A DNA stretch of 64,000 nucleotides from Eunapius fragilis (GCA_963681505.1 OY811976.1:5198003-5262002); one strand, 5' to 3'. Shown: positions 1 through 10,650, numbered from the stretch's first letter. Notes: a model not told the origin generated them from the letters alone. Numbers and translations: made by a program.

Positions 1-796
1 AGAGGATGTGGGCCACACCTCCTGGAAAAAACCCTTAAAAAGGGACAAACCAAGTTCAAACTGCTTAAATTGTTCATGAAGTGCAGCAGACTTTCTTGCC
101 ACCACATGCCGCCATATCATGATCAGTCTTGTACTGTTGCACATCAACTTGTTTAAGCCACATTTCTAGCAGCACTCTCACATTTATGCATCAGACCTTC
201 TGCCCAGTCATAAAGCTGCAGACCCTGTCCACAGATATTACCTCACCTGAGAACATATCCTTATCAATCTACATGCTGCCATGTAGTTTACTTATAGATC
301 TACACTGAGCCATGTAGTTCACTTCCTGAGTTCCCACACTATCCATCTATACAACTTAACTGCATATAGGCTACACCTTAATGTTTAGATGGGAGTATTT
401 TTACTGGATCAAATTTGACCAATAGATTTTTAGCAAAACTAACACACATACACCTCTTCCCTCCCTGTCATTGATATGATGAAATTGGACCAATAGAATT
501 ATAGCACAGTCTACACACGTGTTAAGGCTTTGCAAGGTATAAGGTCGTGCGGGTGAGGACACATCACCATACATTCTTATAATTATAATTATTACCGACA
601 AGTTAGTGCATGATGGCCCAAGCTTAAAGGATCTAGGGACAGAGTAAGACAACGAGGGCATTTCTCCCCACTGAATAGGTCAATCCCAAGCCACCATTTT
701 ATTGCTCTTCGGAACTCTGCAGATTCTAATTATTATTAAAGGTAATTATGAATTATTGCATACATTTGATTATTGACTAAGATGGGCGAAAAAAAA

Positions 797-1102
797 CTTA
801 TGAAACAAGTAAATAAAAACATTCTCTAACGAGAGAGTTGTTGGTATATAGGATTGACCAATGGTGGTGTAAAAAGCACGGAAACAAGAGTGACAGAAAT
901 TTTACTGGAATATTGAAATAGGCCTATATTTAGCACACTCACAATATAACAGCGCATGCCTGAGTAATGGGCTAAATATAGGCCTACATGTAAATATTTC
1001 AATTTTCTTGTCACTCTTGTTTCTGTGCTTTTTACACCACCATTAGTCAATCCTATATACCAACAACTCTCTCGTTAGAGATTTCATTTACTTGTATAAG
1101 TT
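797..1102. mobile_element. Palindromic MITE of the 'CTCTAACGAGAGAG' TIR family
   Basis: Nearly the whole element is an inverted repeat. The left arm starts near 797 (ACTTATGAAACAAGTAAATA, then TCTCTAACGAGAGAGTTG) and the right arm is its reverse complement ending near 1102. Both arms carry TTTACACCACCATT-type sequence and TATAGGCCTA. The same family recurs at 49998-50297, at both ends of 50296-60100, and as a single left end at 43763. It has no coding capacity. Confidence 0.8.
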
Positions 1103-1759
1103 TATAACGATTTCCGCTCGAAGTCGGATAGTTTTTCACTGAGAGATAAGTGCTAATTTTTCATTATGGCAGCATTGCTATATTGCTCAAAGCTTCCGCG
1201 CCTTCGCACGGGAGGGCCCCCTCCCGCACCCACCCCCTTCCTGTGCCCAATCCCCCACCCCCCCTTTTCCCCAAAATTCCTGGATCCGCCCTGGTAAGAC
1301 TTCCATTTTAAGCCGCTCGAACCCCCCCCCCCCCCCCAACACCACCACCCTGTCTACGCACCTGTTACGACATATTGTACGTATTACTATATCCAGGTTA
1401 GAATATGCTCCCCGCGCCTAGGCCTATATCGAACCCGTGACGCACCTCAGAAATAATGACTTGATGTACTCCATCGCCTGCTTCATACGCATTCCATTGT
1501 CTTGGGTGCTTGCCTTCGAATTACCAGCATCTTCCTCGGCAGCTGTTGTGGTAGAGCTCTGTAAGAGTGACTGTTGTTGGTCTCTATGATCGGCCATCGA
1601 TCGATGACCGTAAATTTCCCGTTCCCAGTCCCTTTTAATAAGCTCGCCATAGCATATTAGATTAATAATTGGCTATTCCACTCAATGACCGTACAGGGGT
1701 TGTTTGTGGTTGGAAGCTAGGTTTATTACAGACCCCTTACACGGCCAATTTCCTACGTA

Positions 1760-1910
1760 TTTGAATCAGGTCCGCTACCCAAAGGAGGTGATTCGGTCGT
1801 GGGGCGGGCTTAATTTCCTAAAATTTACAGACCTTGTTCCGGATGCCATTGGATTTCGTGTCCGCCTCGCGGCTGAATCACCTTTTTTTGGGTAGCAAAC
1901 CTGATTCAAA
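1760..1910. mobile_element. Short MITE
   Basis: Terminal inverted repeats begin TTTGAATCAGGT and continue through GCTACCCAAA and AGGTGATTC on the left, mirrored at 1875-1910. The paralogous copy at about 61200 lacks the insertion, which supports mobility. I could not find a clear target duplication. The 63-codon open frame across it is not taken as a gene. Confidence 0.6.
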
Positions 1911-1995
1911 CATGTAGAAAATTCGCCGTGTATGTTTCATACCTCATAACTTCTCAGAACAGCTGTAAAAGTATATACTTATTAAAGTAGAATAC

Positions 1996-2333
1996 TAGTC
2001 GGGCGGGCCCTACCACCGCGTTTGGTCGGGTGGTAGGGCGTCAAGCCTATACCAAGATTTGTGCAGAACAGTTATGCAATATATGCTGTGAATATCATTA
2101 TGTTATAATATACACATTTATGTGGTTTACCACCACCGTACCAAAATGGCAGAAGCGGCCACAAGCCATACATGTAGGGCTATCTCACATCAACCGCTAA
2201 TTGGGTGATAATGAACCCACTTGAACGCTGCAATTCGATTGGAGCTGCAATGCCCATTGCAGCAGCACAAATCTTGGTATAGGCTTGACGCCCTACCACC
2301 CGACCAAACGCGGTGGTAGGGCCCGCCCGACTA
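1996..2333. mobile_element. 338-bp MITE with 9-bp target duplication and TAGTC termini
   Basis: Perfect inverted repeats of about 69 bp start TAGTCGGGCGGGCCC. Each arm can itself fold, because CCCTACCACC and GGTGGTAGGG both lie inside it. The flanks are the 9-bp direct repeat GTAGAATAC (1987-1995 and 2334-2342). The first five bases and the 9-bp target duplication match the 10651-15808 element, so it may belong to the same superfamily, although the rest of the TIR differs. It is absent from the paralogous copy near 61380. Confidence 0.8.
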
Positions 2334-3494
2334 GTAGAATACAACACAACACTTCAACCTCTTATTTATAATGAACACTCATTCTTTAAATTGCGCAGCA
2401 AGTTTATGCGCAAGCGCCAAGAGCCCGGGGCAAATTTTTAGCCTAATGAATCTCATTAAATCTTTAAACGCTATCACTTACATCAAACCCATGGTATTCT
2501 GCACTTTGACCCCTTCAGCACGCATTGCCTTTTCCCTTCTTTTCTGGACGCCTGATTTTGATGGTAGCTCATCCCCCCCCCCCCCCCCCCCCCTCTCATT
2601 CGGGCTGGCAAGCAGTGTTTTATATCGCTATGCAGCACTTAACTGGAATGGCGGGTACAAGATCCGATATTGCAGCCCTCCTGCACAAAGGCTGGAGGCT
2701 TTTCGTAGCCCAAGGCATGCCAAAAATAGAATTGATGAACATGAAAAAGTTAAAACCCAAGTGTATCTTATGAATAATCGATGCGCGTTGTGGTCATTGC
2801 GTGATGAACAATTACATGTGTACATAATAGGTCACAGGAATGGAAAGTTGAAACAACTGCTGCTGAGCGTGATAAAAAGGAAAAAGGAGAGCATTAGCAG
2901 CTGATCAGCAAATTGCATTTTCCATCAACACCCTTACTAATAATGCTCAAGTGCACCCTGAACATTTCTGCCATTGCTGTCATCATTCAATGCAGTAGAG
3001 CAGGAGGAGTGCACCATAGGTGTTCACAGACACCATTTGTATGGGAAGTACAAGGGTGTAGGGTACATAGTATATATGCTTTTATGCAACATCATAAATA
3101 TACAAAATCATATTACAGGTGTGTGAGCAGTGCAAGAGGCCATGTCAGGAAGCATACAGTTGGCAGAGGTCGTCAATCGGCAGGTTCATTGCACACCTTT
3201 TAAAGATAACCTTCCTCCAATCTTCTCATGTGAGCCATACCGACCATTGGCAAGCCAAAACAGTGTCACGTACTGTCTTGTACGAGTTAAGGAGTGTGGT
3301 GTGTTCAAACAGTCTGACACAGCCCTAGATCTGCCATGTAGTAAGCTGGCCTATACTAGATGTGGTGTGAAGTGGGTAACAGCATAGTCCCCAGCGTATT
3401 CTTGCTGCTCAGAGGACAGCTCTTTGATAACCACAGAAATAAGACCAGCACTAAACGCTATAGTAATCTATATAGTACTGATGGGAGAGGTCAG

Positions 3495-3851
3495 GAGCAA
3501 CTCAGTTCCAGATATCCCGGTAGTGCTGATAGGCAACAAGTCGGACCAGAACGCCCAGAGAGCTGTCAGAGCTGAAGAGGGCCAGCAGTATGCAGGTGCT
3601 GGGTTATGCCCTCCATCGTGTTCCTCCTCTATCCCTATCATGCAGCCATTGGTCACCTTCCCTCTTCCACATACATACATGTAGCAAATACTTTTAACTG
3701 CGTTGCCATGCGACACCATCGTGGTGTGTTTTGAAGGAAGGTGTGTTTCCCCTCTGCAGATCAACACAAGTTGTATTTCATGGAAGCATCAGCAATGGAC
3801 TCATCCAATGTGACTGCGGCATTTGAGTGGATCATGAACAGTGAGAAATAA
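3495..3851 (+). pseudogene. Rab-type small GTPase, two C-terminal exons
   Basis: Exon 3495-3595 encodes DIPVVLIGNKSDQ, the G4 guanine-binding motif (NKxD), followed by RAVRAEEGQQYA. A GT-AG intron (3596-3759) joins in phase to 3760-3840, which encodes a segment with the G5 motif EASAMDSSNV and then AAFEWIM, typical of Rab proteins and closest in feel to Rab11. After that comes either a donor (GTGAGA at 3841) or a stop at 3849-3851. No P-loop, switch regions or prenylated cysteine tail were found nearby, and the paralogous copy diverges just before the first exon. This is probably a gene fragment; a gene with distant exons is possible. Confidence 0.65.
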
Positions 3852-4929
3852 AATGAGTGTATATTAGTCTATGAAATTGCTATTATATTCTGGGCGGGAG
3901 GGTGGTGATGCCATGCAGGTGTGCTTATTTGGTGCTGCTACTGTTTTGTATATATATTTGTTATTAATTAACTGGCAATTAGAGATCTATTACTTGGGAT
4001 ACATTTACCAACGTTTGTGAGATGACATTATCTTAACTGCTCTGTGATACCTTATTGTATTCATCACATTAAAGCTCACATTTTTGATTGATCAAGGATT
4101 TGTTTGGAGCTATCAATACAATGCTATTAATCATACATTTTTATTATTGAGAATAAGTCAAATTTTGCTTGAATGCCAAATGCACTATACTCATATATGC
4201 CTGTACATGTATGGCCTTACCACTGTATTTTGCATACTATACATGGTGTCCACAATCATATGCGGGGTATTGCATGCCAAGCGTACGCACGTTTCTGCAC
4301 ATCTGTCTCCGATTTCTTCCAAACTTATTTTATGGGCAGGAGGTCATGAGACATTATTAAATACAAAAGGTCACCTCCTAGAGGTCAGCCATTGTAGAGA
4401 TATTATAGGCCATCTTTTTGACCTTTTCCCTGCATTTGATGCAGTGTATTTGGTGTATCCTTCAACTGTCTTGAATAAATTTAGCTGTACATGTAAGCTA
4501 CATCATGATGTTATTATGATTGATGTTTAAAAGTCTATGGGTAAATAATTTCGGCCTTTTGTTTTCTGTGTAATTAGATCACAGCTGATCTGCCATACCC
4601 AACAAAAGGAGTTCCATATAGAGAGTTTTAATGCAAAATTAGGAGTTGGGCTGACATCGGGTAGGGGGTGTAAAAAATTGGGATATACTGACATGACATA
4701 TTTCATCCTGCCTCCAACTAAAACCACATTTGACTGCCTATCAAAACATCTTACCTAACAAAACTGTCATGACCATTGTGCCTGAGGGTTGCATGGAAAC
4801 AGAATGCCAGGCATACAAGACTTTTCCAACAGCTACAACATTACATACCCGTACACACAGTACAACTTCCTCCCATTCCTGCATTTAACTCCTTACATAC
4901 ACATAGGTAAGTGATCAGGTGCTCTGTAA

Positions 4930-5165
4930 CTACTTGTGATCCTCAAGTGCTTGCGTTGCACTATCCATTTCATTGTCAGTTAGTGCGTAAGTTCGACCGG
5001 TATAGGTTGTAGGCTCAACAAAATTCAGTATGTCACTGATGTGAATTGTTAATATGTCTGCTTTCTGTGGATAGTAGAATGACCTGCTAGGCCCACGTGG
5101 ATGCAGGAACGATAGTGATACTTCATGCATTTCAGGATCAGTTCCTGTTGCATAGGCAGCTCACC
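4930..5165 (-). pseudogene. Transposon-associated C-terminal domain, left arm
   Basis: The minus strand encodes a segment with HPRGPSRSFYYPQKADIL followed by TGRTYALTDNEMD. I recognise this style of domain (HPxGPxxSFxWPxxxDI followed by a GRxYxL segment) from transposon-linked predicted proteins of sponges and cnidarians, but I know no function for it. The open frame starts at the internal methionine at 5130, and homology to the right arm continues upstream of it. No full-length gene is present. Confidence 0.55.
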
Positions 5166-5198
5166 ATGACATAACTAACCAGGCCACCTTGCACCCAT

Positions 5199-5724
5199 TT
5201 GTTTATTACTATTGGCAGCCAGTGCCAGTTTGCAGCTGTATACAGTGGCCAAACCACAACACCCCTTGGAGTATTCACTTACTGCCAGACACAGTTACAA
5301 GGGATTACCTTTAAATTTATAACCACAGAGGAATGGTGCAACAAACGAACTCTGTTGGAAGACAGGTTGTCAAAAGCTAAAACCATAGCTGGTACGCAAC
5401 AGTTGCACATCCTTGTGCCTGTTGATTCTACCACACTAATAGTGCAAGAATACAGCGCAAGCAGTGATTTTTTGCATCGAAGATGTGCAAGTGATGGTGT
5501 CACATCACATCAACATCAGTGATGTAAAAGGATATGCATATGATGGAGCATGGTGGGTTGCCTATACAACAGGAACTGATCCTGAAATGCATGAAGCATC
5601 ACTATCGTTCCTGCATCCACGTGGGCCTAGCAGGTCATTCTACTATCCACAAAAAGCAGACATATTAACAGTTCACATCAGTGACATACTGACTTTTATT
5701 GAGCCTACAACTCATACCTGTTGA
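5199..5724 (+). pseudogene. Transposon-associated domain protein, right arm, one frameshift
   Basis: Frame 5199-5522 encodes a segment ending around GTQQLHILVPVDSTTLIVQE. A shift near 5465 moves to the frame that runs to 5724 and encodes YDGAWWVAYTTGTDPEMHE, then HPRGPSRSFYYPQKADIL. Compared with the left-arm copy the downstream GRxYxL segment is lost to a stop at about 5722. The order (a basic segment, a 'hhxVP' segment, a WW segment, then HPxGP) matches uncharacterised transposon-linked proteins I have seen in early animals. It is probably a dead copy. Confidence 0.5.
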
Positions 5725-5879
5725 ACTTACACACTCACTGACGATGAAATGGATAGTGTAACGCAAGCACTTTAGGATCACAAGTAGTTACAGAGCACCT
5801 GATCACTTACCTATGTGTATGTAAGGAGTTGCATGCGGGAAGGGAAGGAAGCTGTACTGTGTGTACAGGTATGCAGGAT

Positions 5880-6082
5880 AGGAAGGAAATTGACTTCCCA
5901 TACCCAGTAGGAAACCAAGTGAACACTCTTGACCATTGTACAGATTGTACAGATGGAAAAGTGCTTCCTCCTGCTTGGTCTCCCGCTTGGCCTTGCTTGG
6001 CCTTGTGTATTAGGCTTTCCTGGTGAACACACCTTAGAGAATAAGCTATCGCATCATGGAACTCAGCTAAATCCGCCATCAC
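5880..6082 (-). pseudogene. RecQ-like helicase, N-terminal fragment
   Basis: From a methionine at 6082 the minus strand reads MADLAEFHDAIAY, then CVHQESLIHKAKQ, and after an unrelated-looking stretch FTWFPTGYGKSISF. The last piece is a Walker A motif of the RecQ type (compare LPTGYGKT in the intact helicase at 15636-14289). Homology stops soon after and none of motifs II-VI follows. The fragment lies in the sequence unique to the right arm of the palindrome. It looks like the remnant of a second helicase-bearing transposon rather than a copy of the intact one. Confidence 0.5.
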
Positions 6083-6799
6083 TCAATCAGTCTAGTATAT
6101 GGAAAGGATTAAAAACCAGATTACAACAGTGCACGATTCACCAGTTTCTGGTGAAGGCTAGTGCATGCACACTAAGACCTTGTCCATCGCTACTAGGCCC
6201 TATTTTTTGTCCTGCTAACTTTAAATAAGGTCTGGGGACGAGGCAACCCTCAGGCGCAATGGTCATGACAGTTATGTTAGGTAAGACGTTTTGATAGGCA
6301 GTCAAATGTGGCTTTAGTTGGAGGCATGGTGAAATATGTCATGTCAGTACATGTATATTCCAATTTTTTTACACCCCCTACCAACGTTAAAACTCTCTAT
6401 ATGGGACACTTAGGTATGGCAGATCAACTGTGATCTAACTATGCAGAAGACAAAAGGCCGAAATTATTTACCCATAGACTCAGTCATAATAACATCATGA
6501 TGTAACTTACATGTACAGCTAAATTTATTTAAGACAGTTGAATGATACACCAAATACACAGCATCAAACGCAGTGTGTGCAGGGAAAAGGTCAAAAAGAT
6601 GGCCTATAATATCTCCACAATGGCTGACCTCTAGGAGATGACCTTTTGTATTTAATAATGTCTCATGACCCCCTGCCCATAAAATAAAATAAGTTTGGAA
6701 GAAATCGGAGACAGATGTGCAGAAACTTGCATACGCTTAGCATGGAATACTCCATCATATGAGAATAGCTTTTGATATGATTAAGGAACAAAAAATCTA

Positions 6800-7680
6800 A
6801 GATTTTGAAACTAAGTTTCGGAGTTTCACAAATATGTTTTCATTAAAGGTACAAATTTGTATACTATGTGGGGTTAGAGCAGAGAGAAGGGCAGCTTGTA
6901 GTGAGATCAATTTTAATTTCCCAATATAGCTAGAGCAAGGAATTTTCATGCCTATGTGAAGAGAAACAGGTTGTGAAATTAGTGTTCAAATCAGTTAATT
7001 TTTTAATCGCTTGTAATTGGCTTGATTTATAATTTAAACCTACATGCAGAAACCCAGCAACTTTGTTTCAAAATCTTAGATATTTTTCTTAATCCTATCA
7101 AAAAGGTTATTCCTGTTCAAAAGGGTTGTGGACATATGCGTGCATATCTTATGCAGTGTGTGAAGCCCTTGATTTCAATGTTTCTATATCACAGAGGTCC
7201 ACAGCTATTCCGAGGCTATGAAGGTAAACGATGGCATTATGTTGGATGATACTTCTTCACACCAGAAAAGTGGCCGTTGTTGTAAGAACACTTGAAGGAG
7301 TGTTCTAAATATCACTATCCTGGTGCGATAAACTCATTTGTGCTTGTGTATGTATGTGTTCAGATCTAACTTCTTATTCACCTATCTGACATATATTCAG
7401 TGGAAAACAAATTTGTTGCCATCTGATTGGAACCATTTTTAGTGCGACTATTTCTATGTGTGGTTATGTCTGTGGGTGTACTACTCCTAGAGTCGAGGTA
7501 GCTGTGAGTGGCATTGAGCATGCACACAAGGTATTATTCTCCATATCAATCAAGTGGCCAAAGAATGTCCACTCCAGTACCCTATGAAGTGTTTCTCCCT
7601 GAACGAAGAACTGCCGCGCAAAAGCAAACATGCGAAGGAAAATCCATCCATTGAGGAGGAGGGGTCACCAGCAACCCCCC
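6800..7680. other. Intergenic, nothing recognised
   Basis: AT-rich sequence between the palindrome and the sulfatase region. A 75-codon open frame at 7022-7249 has no recognisable motif. I see no repeat of note. Confidence 0.5.
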
Positions 7681-7749
7681 CCCGGCGAGCTTGGTCATGG
7701 ATATTCCGTATAATATCTATGGCGTGATGATGGTAGGCATGACTCCTGC

Positions 7750-7832
7750 TTGTCCGGCCGTTATTAGAAACACGAAGCCTACGTTGGGCGGTCTCGTGAT
7801 GCGGTTAATTGTTGGTGGACCCGCGTACCGGT
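7750..7832 (-). pseudogene. Inverted fragment of a sulfatase N-terminal exon
   Basis: Read on the minus strand, this stretch matches the sulfatase exon around 8413-8480 (coding for NRITR, then FVFLIT) with several substitutions and a 3-base insertion. The conserved aspartates that follow FLIT in the intact gene are lost. It is a diverged piece lying head to head with the sulfatase, evidence of an old inverted duplication. Confidence 0.5.
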
Positions 7833-8290
7833 GTAGTTCTAGACCTAGTTGTGATGTAAGGAGTCGTCCATATTTGTTGGTAGCATGCAAGCGTTAAGCT
7901 GACAAGTAGCTATAGCAGGCATAAAAGGAATGGACGTCAACACGCGCACGAAGTCTGGTGCATACAAGGCTGAGCTGGTGTCATAGGGGTTAATAACGTT
8001 GCATTGGAGTGTTTATCCCCCAATAATGTCAACTTACGTAATTTATCCGTGAGGTGGCAGTCGCCCCTATCTGTTTGGAAAGCGTTCAGCTTGAAGAACT
8101 ATCTCTTACTATGTGTGTTAGTAACTATCTCATAGCAACATTCATAATGGTAGATTATAGGTTCAAGGACCATTTTACGGTATCATTTTAACAATAACCT
8201 TATCGTATACATGTACTATTTATATATATCTTTATTAAAATACTGTTAACAATTAATCAGTGCGCTGTTCTTTATTACAGTACTTTATAA

Positions 8291-9926
8291 ATGCACGGTA
8301 CTGCTGCAACACGAGACTTGTGCGCGTTTCGATGTCCATTCCCTCTGTGGATGCTACTTGTCTGCTTAACGCTTGCATCCTGCCAGCAAACATGGACGAC
8401 TCCTAACGAACACAACTACGGGTCCACCGACAACCGCATTACGAGACTGCCCAACTTCGTGTTTCTAATAACGGATGACCAGGAGCTGGTACCGGACGGG
8501 GCTAACCACGGCATGAGGTACACCGTCCCCATGATGCGAGAGCACGGTACCACCCTGCAAAACTTCTTCGCCAACGTTCCCATCTGCTGTCCCTCCCGGG
8601 CTACTTTGCTCACTGGGAGGTACGCCCACCATTGGTTCGTCCCCCGTGACGACGCCTGCATATACATGGACGTGGCCAGCCAGTCCTTTGCCAAGGCCAG
8701 TATGGGGGTGATCATGCAGGGCCACGGTTATACCACGGGTTGCTTCGGGAAGACGTTGAACCTAGAGATAGGGACCCCGTACTGCAACGAAACTACGGCG
8801 TCCGCGGTTCCGGGCTGGGACTCGTCCTTTGCTCTTTGCAACGAGTTCGAGTTCGTAGAAAACGTTTGGAACGTCAATGGAAGTATACGGAATACGACGG
8901 AATACTAGTCTCGTACCCAGACCCGCAGCTGTGGGAACCAGGGTCTGGGTACGAGACTAACGGAATACATGACATCAGTGATCGGCAACCAAAGTCTGAT
9001 GTTCATAGAGAGCAGCCTTCAAGCGGACAGGCCGTTCTTCGCATACATAGGGGTCCACGCCCCTCATTTACCCTCCTCACCTGCCCCGTGGTACAAGGAT
9101 GAGTTTCCCCACCTCATTGCTCCTCGTACCCCAAACTTCAACTTTGGTGGGTGTACACACCACTTCCTGGTAAGGAGCCAGCCTCCGCTTTCCAATGACA
9201 CCCAGGTAGCCATAGATGACCTATACAGAGACAGGCAACGCAGCCTGCTCTCAGTGGACGACATCATGGCTGAGGTCATCAAACTGTTAGAACGCTACGA
9301 CCAACTAGCCACCACCTACGTGATATGGACCAGCGACCATGGCTACCAGCTCGGTCAGTTCAGGCTCCCCCTAGAGAAGGAACAGCCCTACGAGCATATC
9401 ATACGGGTCCCCTTCTTCATCAGGGGGCCAGGCATCATGGAGGGTGCCAACCTGCCCTTTATGGCTAGTATGGTGGACGTCCTGCCCACTATCGCTGAGC
9501 TAGCTGGGATGGGTGGGGCTGGTGGCCCCTCCTACTCAATGGATGGACACTCCTTTGCAGGTGTCCTCTTAGGAGGCAGTTCTTCATTCAGGGAGAAACA
9601 CCTCAGAGTACTGGAGTGTACCCAGGAAGCCTTTCTTTGGCCACTTGATTGATATGGAGAATAATACCTTTGTGGGCGTTCGACTGCTCAATGCCACCCA
9701 TAGCTACCTCTATGTGGAGTACTATGCCCACAGACATGAACATCTCTTTGTGCATCCCGTAGAATGCGAACTGTTTGACCTGAACCTTGACCCATGGCAG
9801 ATGTGGAACCTTTGTGGTGCGCCCGAGGCCCAGGAGGAAGGAACCCTCAATACAGTCCTGAGGGAGCTCAGGGACTACCTCCACAGCCAGGTGAAGTGCT
9901 CTGGACAGCTGGAGTGTGTGTTGTGA
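8291..9926 (+). pseudogene. N-acetylglucosamine-6-sulfatase-like sulfatase, doubly disrupted
   Basis: The start at 8291 lies 10 bases after a splice-acceptor-like TTTATTACAG and opens a protein with an N-terminal hydrophobic signal segment. Motifs in order are FLITDDQ (metal-binding aspartates), CCPSRATLLTGRY (the CxPSR site whose cysteine becomes formylglycine), GKTLN and TSDHGYQLGQF. Motif order and the CCPSR context resemble animal GNS, which removes 6-sulfate from heparan/keratan sulfate in lysosomes. A 54-bp micro-transposon at 8906-8959 puts a TAG stop after residue 205. With its 9-bp duplication it adds exactly 63 nt, so the frame resumes. A second break, a frameshift near 9600-9615, separates the main domain from the C-terminal part (frame of 9645-9926, stop at 9924). 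The rest is well preserved, so inactivation looks recent, or the frameshift is an assembly error. Confidence 0.8.
8906..8959. mobile_element. 54-bp micro-MITE of the 10651-15808 transposon family
   Basis: The insert consists of TAGTCTCGTACCCAGACCC, a 16-bp centre containing CAGCTG, and the exact inverted copy of the 19-bp end. The same 19 bp end the large element at 10651-15808. It is flanked by the 9-bp direct repeat ACGGAATAC (8897-8905 and 8960-8968), the same duplication length as the large element. It lies in the coding exon of the sulfatase. It can only move by using a transposase supplied in trans. Confidence 0.95.
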
Positions 9927-10002
9927 CCCAGCTGGATATTACTGCATGCACATATTCATTTTTAATTGCACCCATTAAAAAATATATATAATATAATTAT
10001 AT

Positions 10003-10242
10003 GGGACAGTGTCCAGCAGAATCACCCTTCTGGCTAGTTTTTCAAGTTTTCAAATTTTTTGATTTTCCCTGAACACCCATGAGCTTCTGTCAAATGGTCC
10101 CTACGCATCCTAAACATCACAAAGTTATTAGGCACTGAATTTATAATTAGCCATACATTTCAATGCGAACGTTACTTTTCTTTTGCTTGTCCTGGAAATT
10201 TTGATAAAGTACCATAAGGGTGATTTAGCTGGACACTGTCCC
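10003..10242. mobile_element. 240-bp MITE
   Basis: Inverted ends GGGACAGTGTCCAGC...AATCACCCTT (left) and AAGGGTGATTTAGCTGGACACTGTCCC (right, given here as two blocks: AAGGGTGATTTAGC and TGGACACTGTCCC) are bordered by AT/TA runs, consistent with a TA-type target. It lies just downstream of the sulfatase stop. It is non-coding. Confidence 0.75.
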
Positions 10243-10650
10243 ATATATATATACATATGGGGTCACGGTAGGTAGTTGGATAAATCACGTAACTACCGTA
10301 AAAAATTGTCTCCCAAAAAATTGTAACGTAATTTTTGACTGCCAGAGAGGATTGATTTGAGGCGATCGTTCGTTTGCGCTGGTTTTGAGTTTTGTTGTGC
10401 TTGCTATATATATTCTATAAAGTTAGCCCATAGCTTCTTTTAGCATTTGCTATTCGTTGTATACGGTGAAACGATTCGCATTAGTAAGTTGTGGGCGTGT
10501 CAAAAAGGGTACGGTTTGATGGTTATAGAATTTTGTAGCGCATTGAATGGGTTACATGAAATACATATGAAGGCATTAAGGACACCTAGATGCATTACTC
10601 ATTTAAATATGAGGCAATGCGCAGGGTGTTGTCTCGAAGCCTCCACGAAC

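Larger units (their letters stand above)
1..3469 (+). repeat. Segmental duplication, copy 1
   Basis: This block is repeated in direct orientation at 49237-61788. The match begins at the first base of the window, so it may extend upstream, and it ends around 3469 (61788 in the other copy), where the two diverge abruptly. Copies share long near-identical runs, for example 200-300 and 1440-1640, with small indels. Copy 1 has a 151-bp MITE at 1760-1910 and a 338-bp MITE at 1996-2333 that copy 2 lacks. Copy 2 has a 9.8-kb TIR element and another MITE that copy 1 lacks. It could be a real duplication or two haplotypes joined in the assembly. Confidence 0.85.
4258..6767. repeat. Large imperfect palindrome (about 2.5 kb)
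   Basis: The left arm (about 4258-5165) is inverted in the right arm (about 5560-6767). The outer halves match over the stretch ending with a TACATGTAAG-type motif at 4490-4500 (6505-6515 on the other side), and the inner halves match over the coding piece at 4930-5165 versus 5560-5790. The right arm is longer because it has extra sequence at about 5830-6240. The arms differ by scattered substitutions and small indels, so this is not a recent perfect inversion. Each arm encodes the same protein segment, pointing toward the outside on the left and from the centre outward on the right. Confidence 0.8.

Noticed and set aside
2371..2904. 177-codon open frame
   Set aside because: It runs through a long C-run of uncertain length, and the paralogous copy at 61411 does not keep it open.
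4084..4530. 148-codon plus-strand frame
   Set aside because: The inverted copy at 6490-6760 does not conserve it, and no motif is present.
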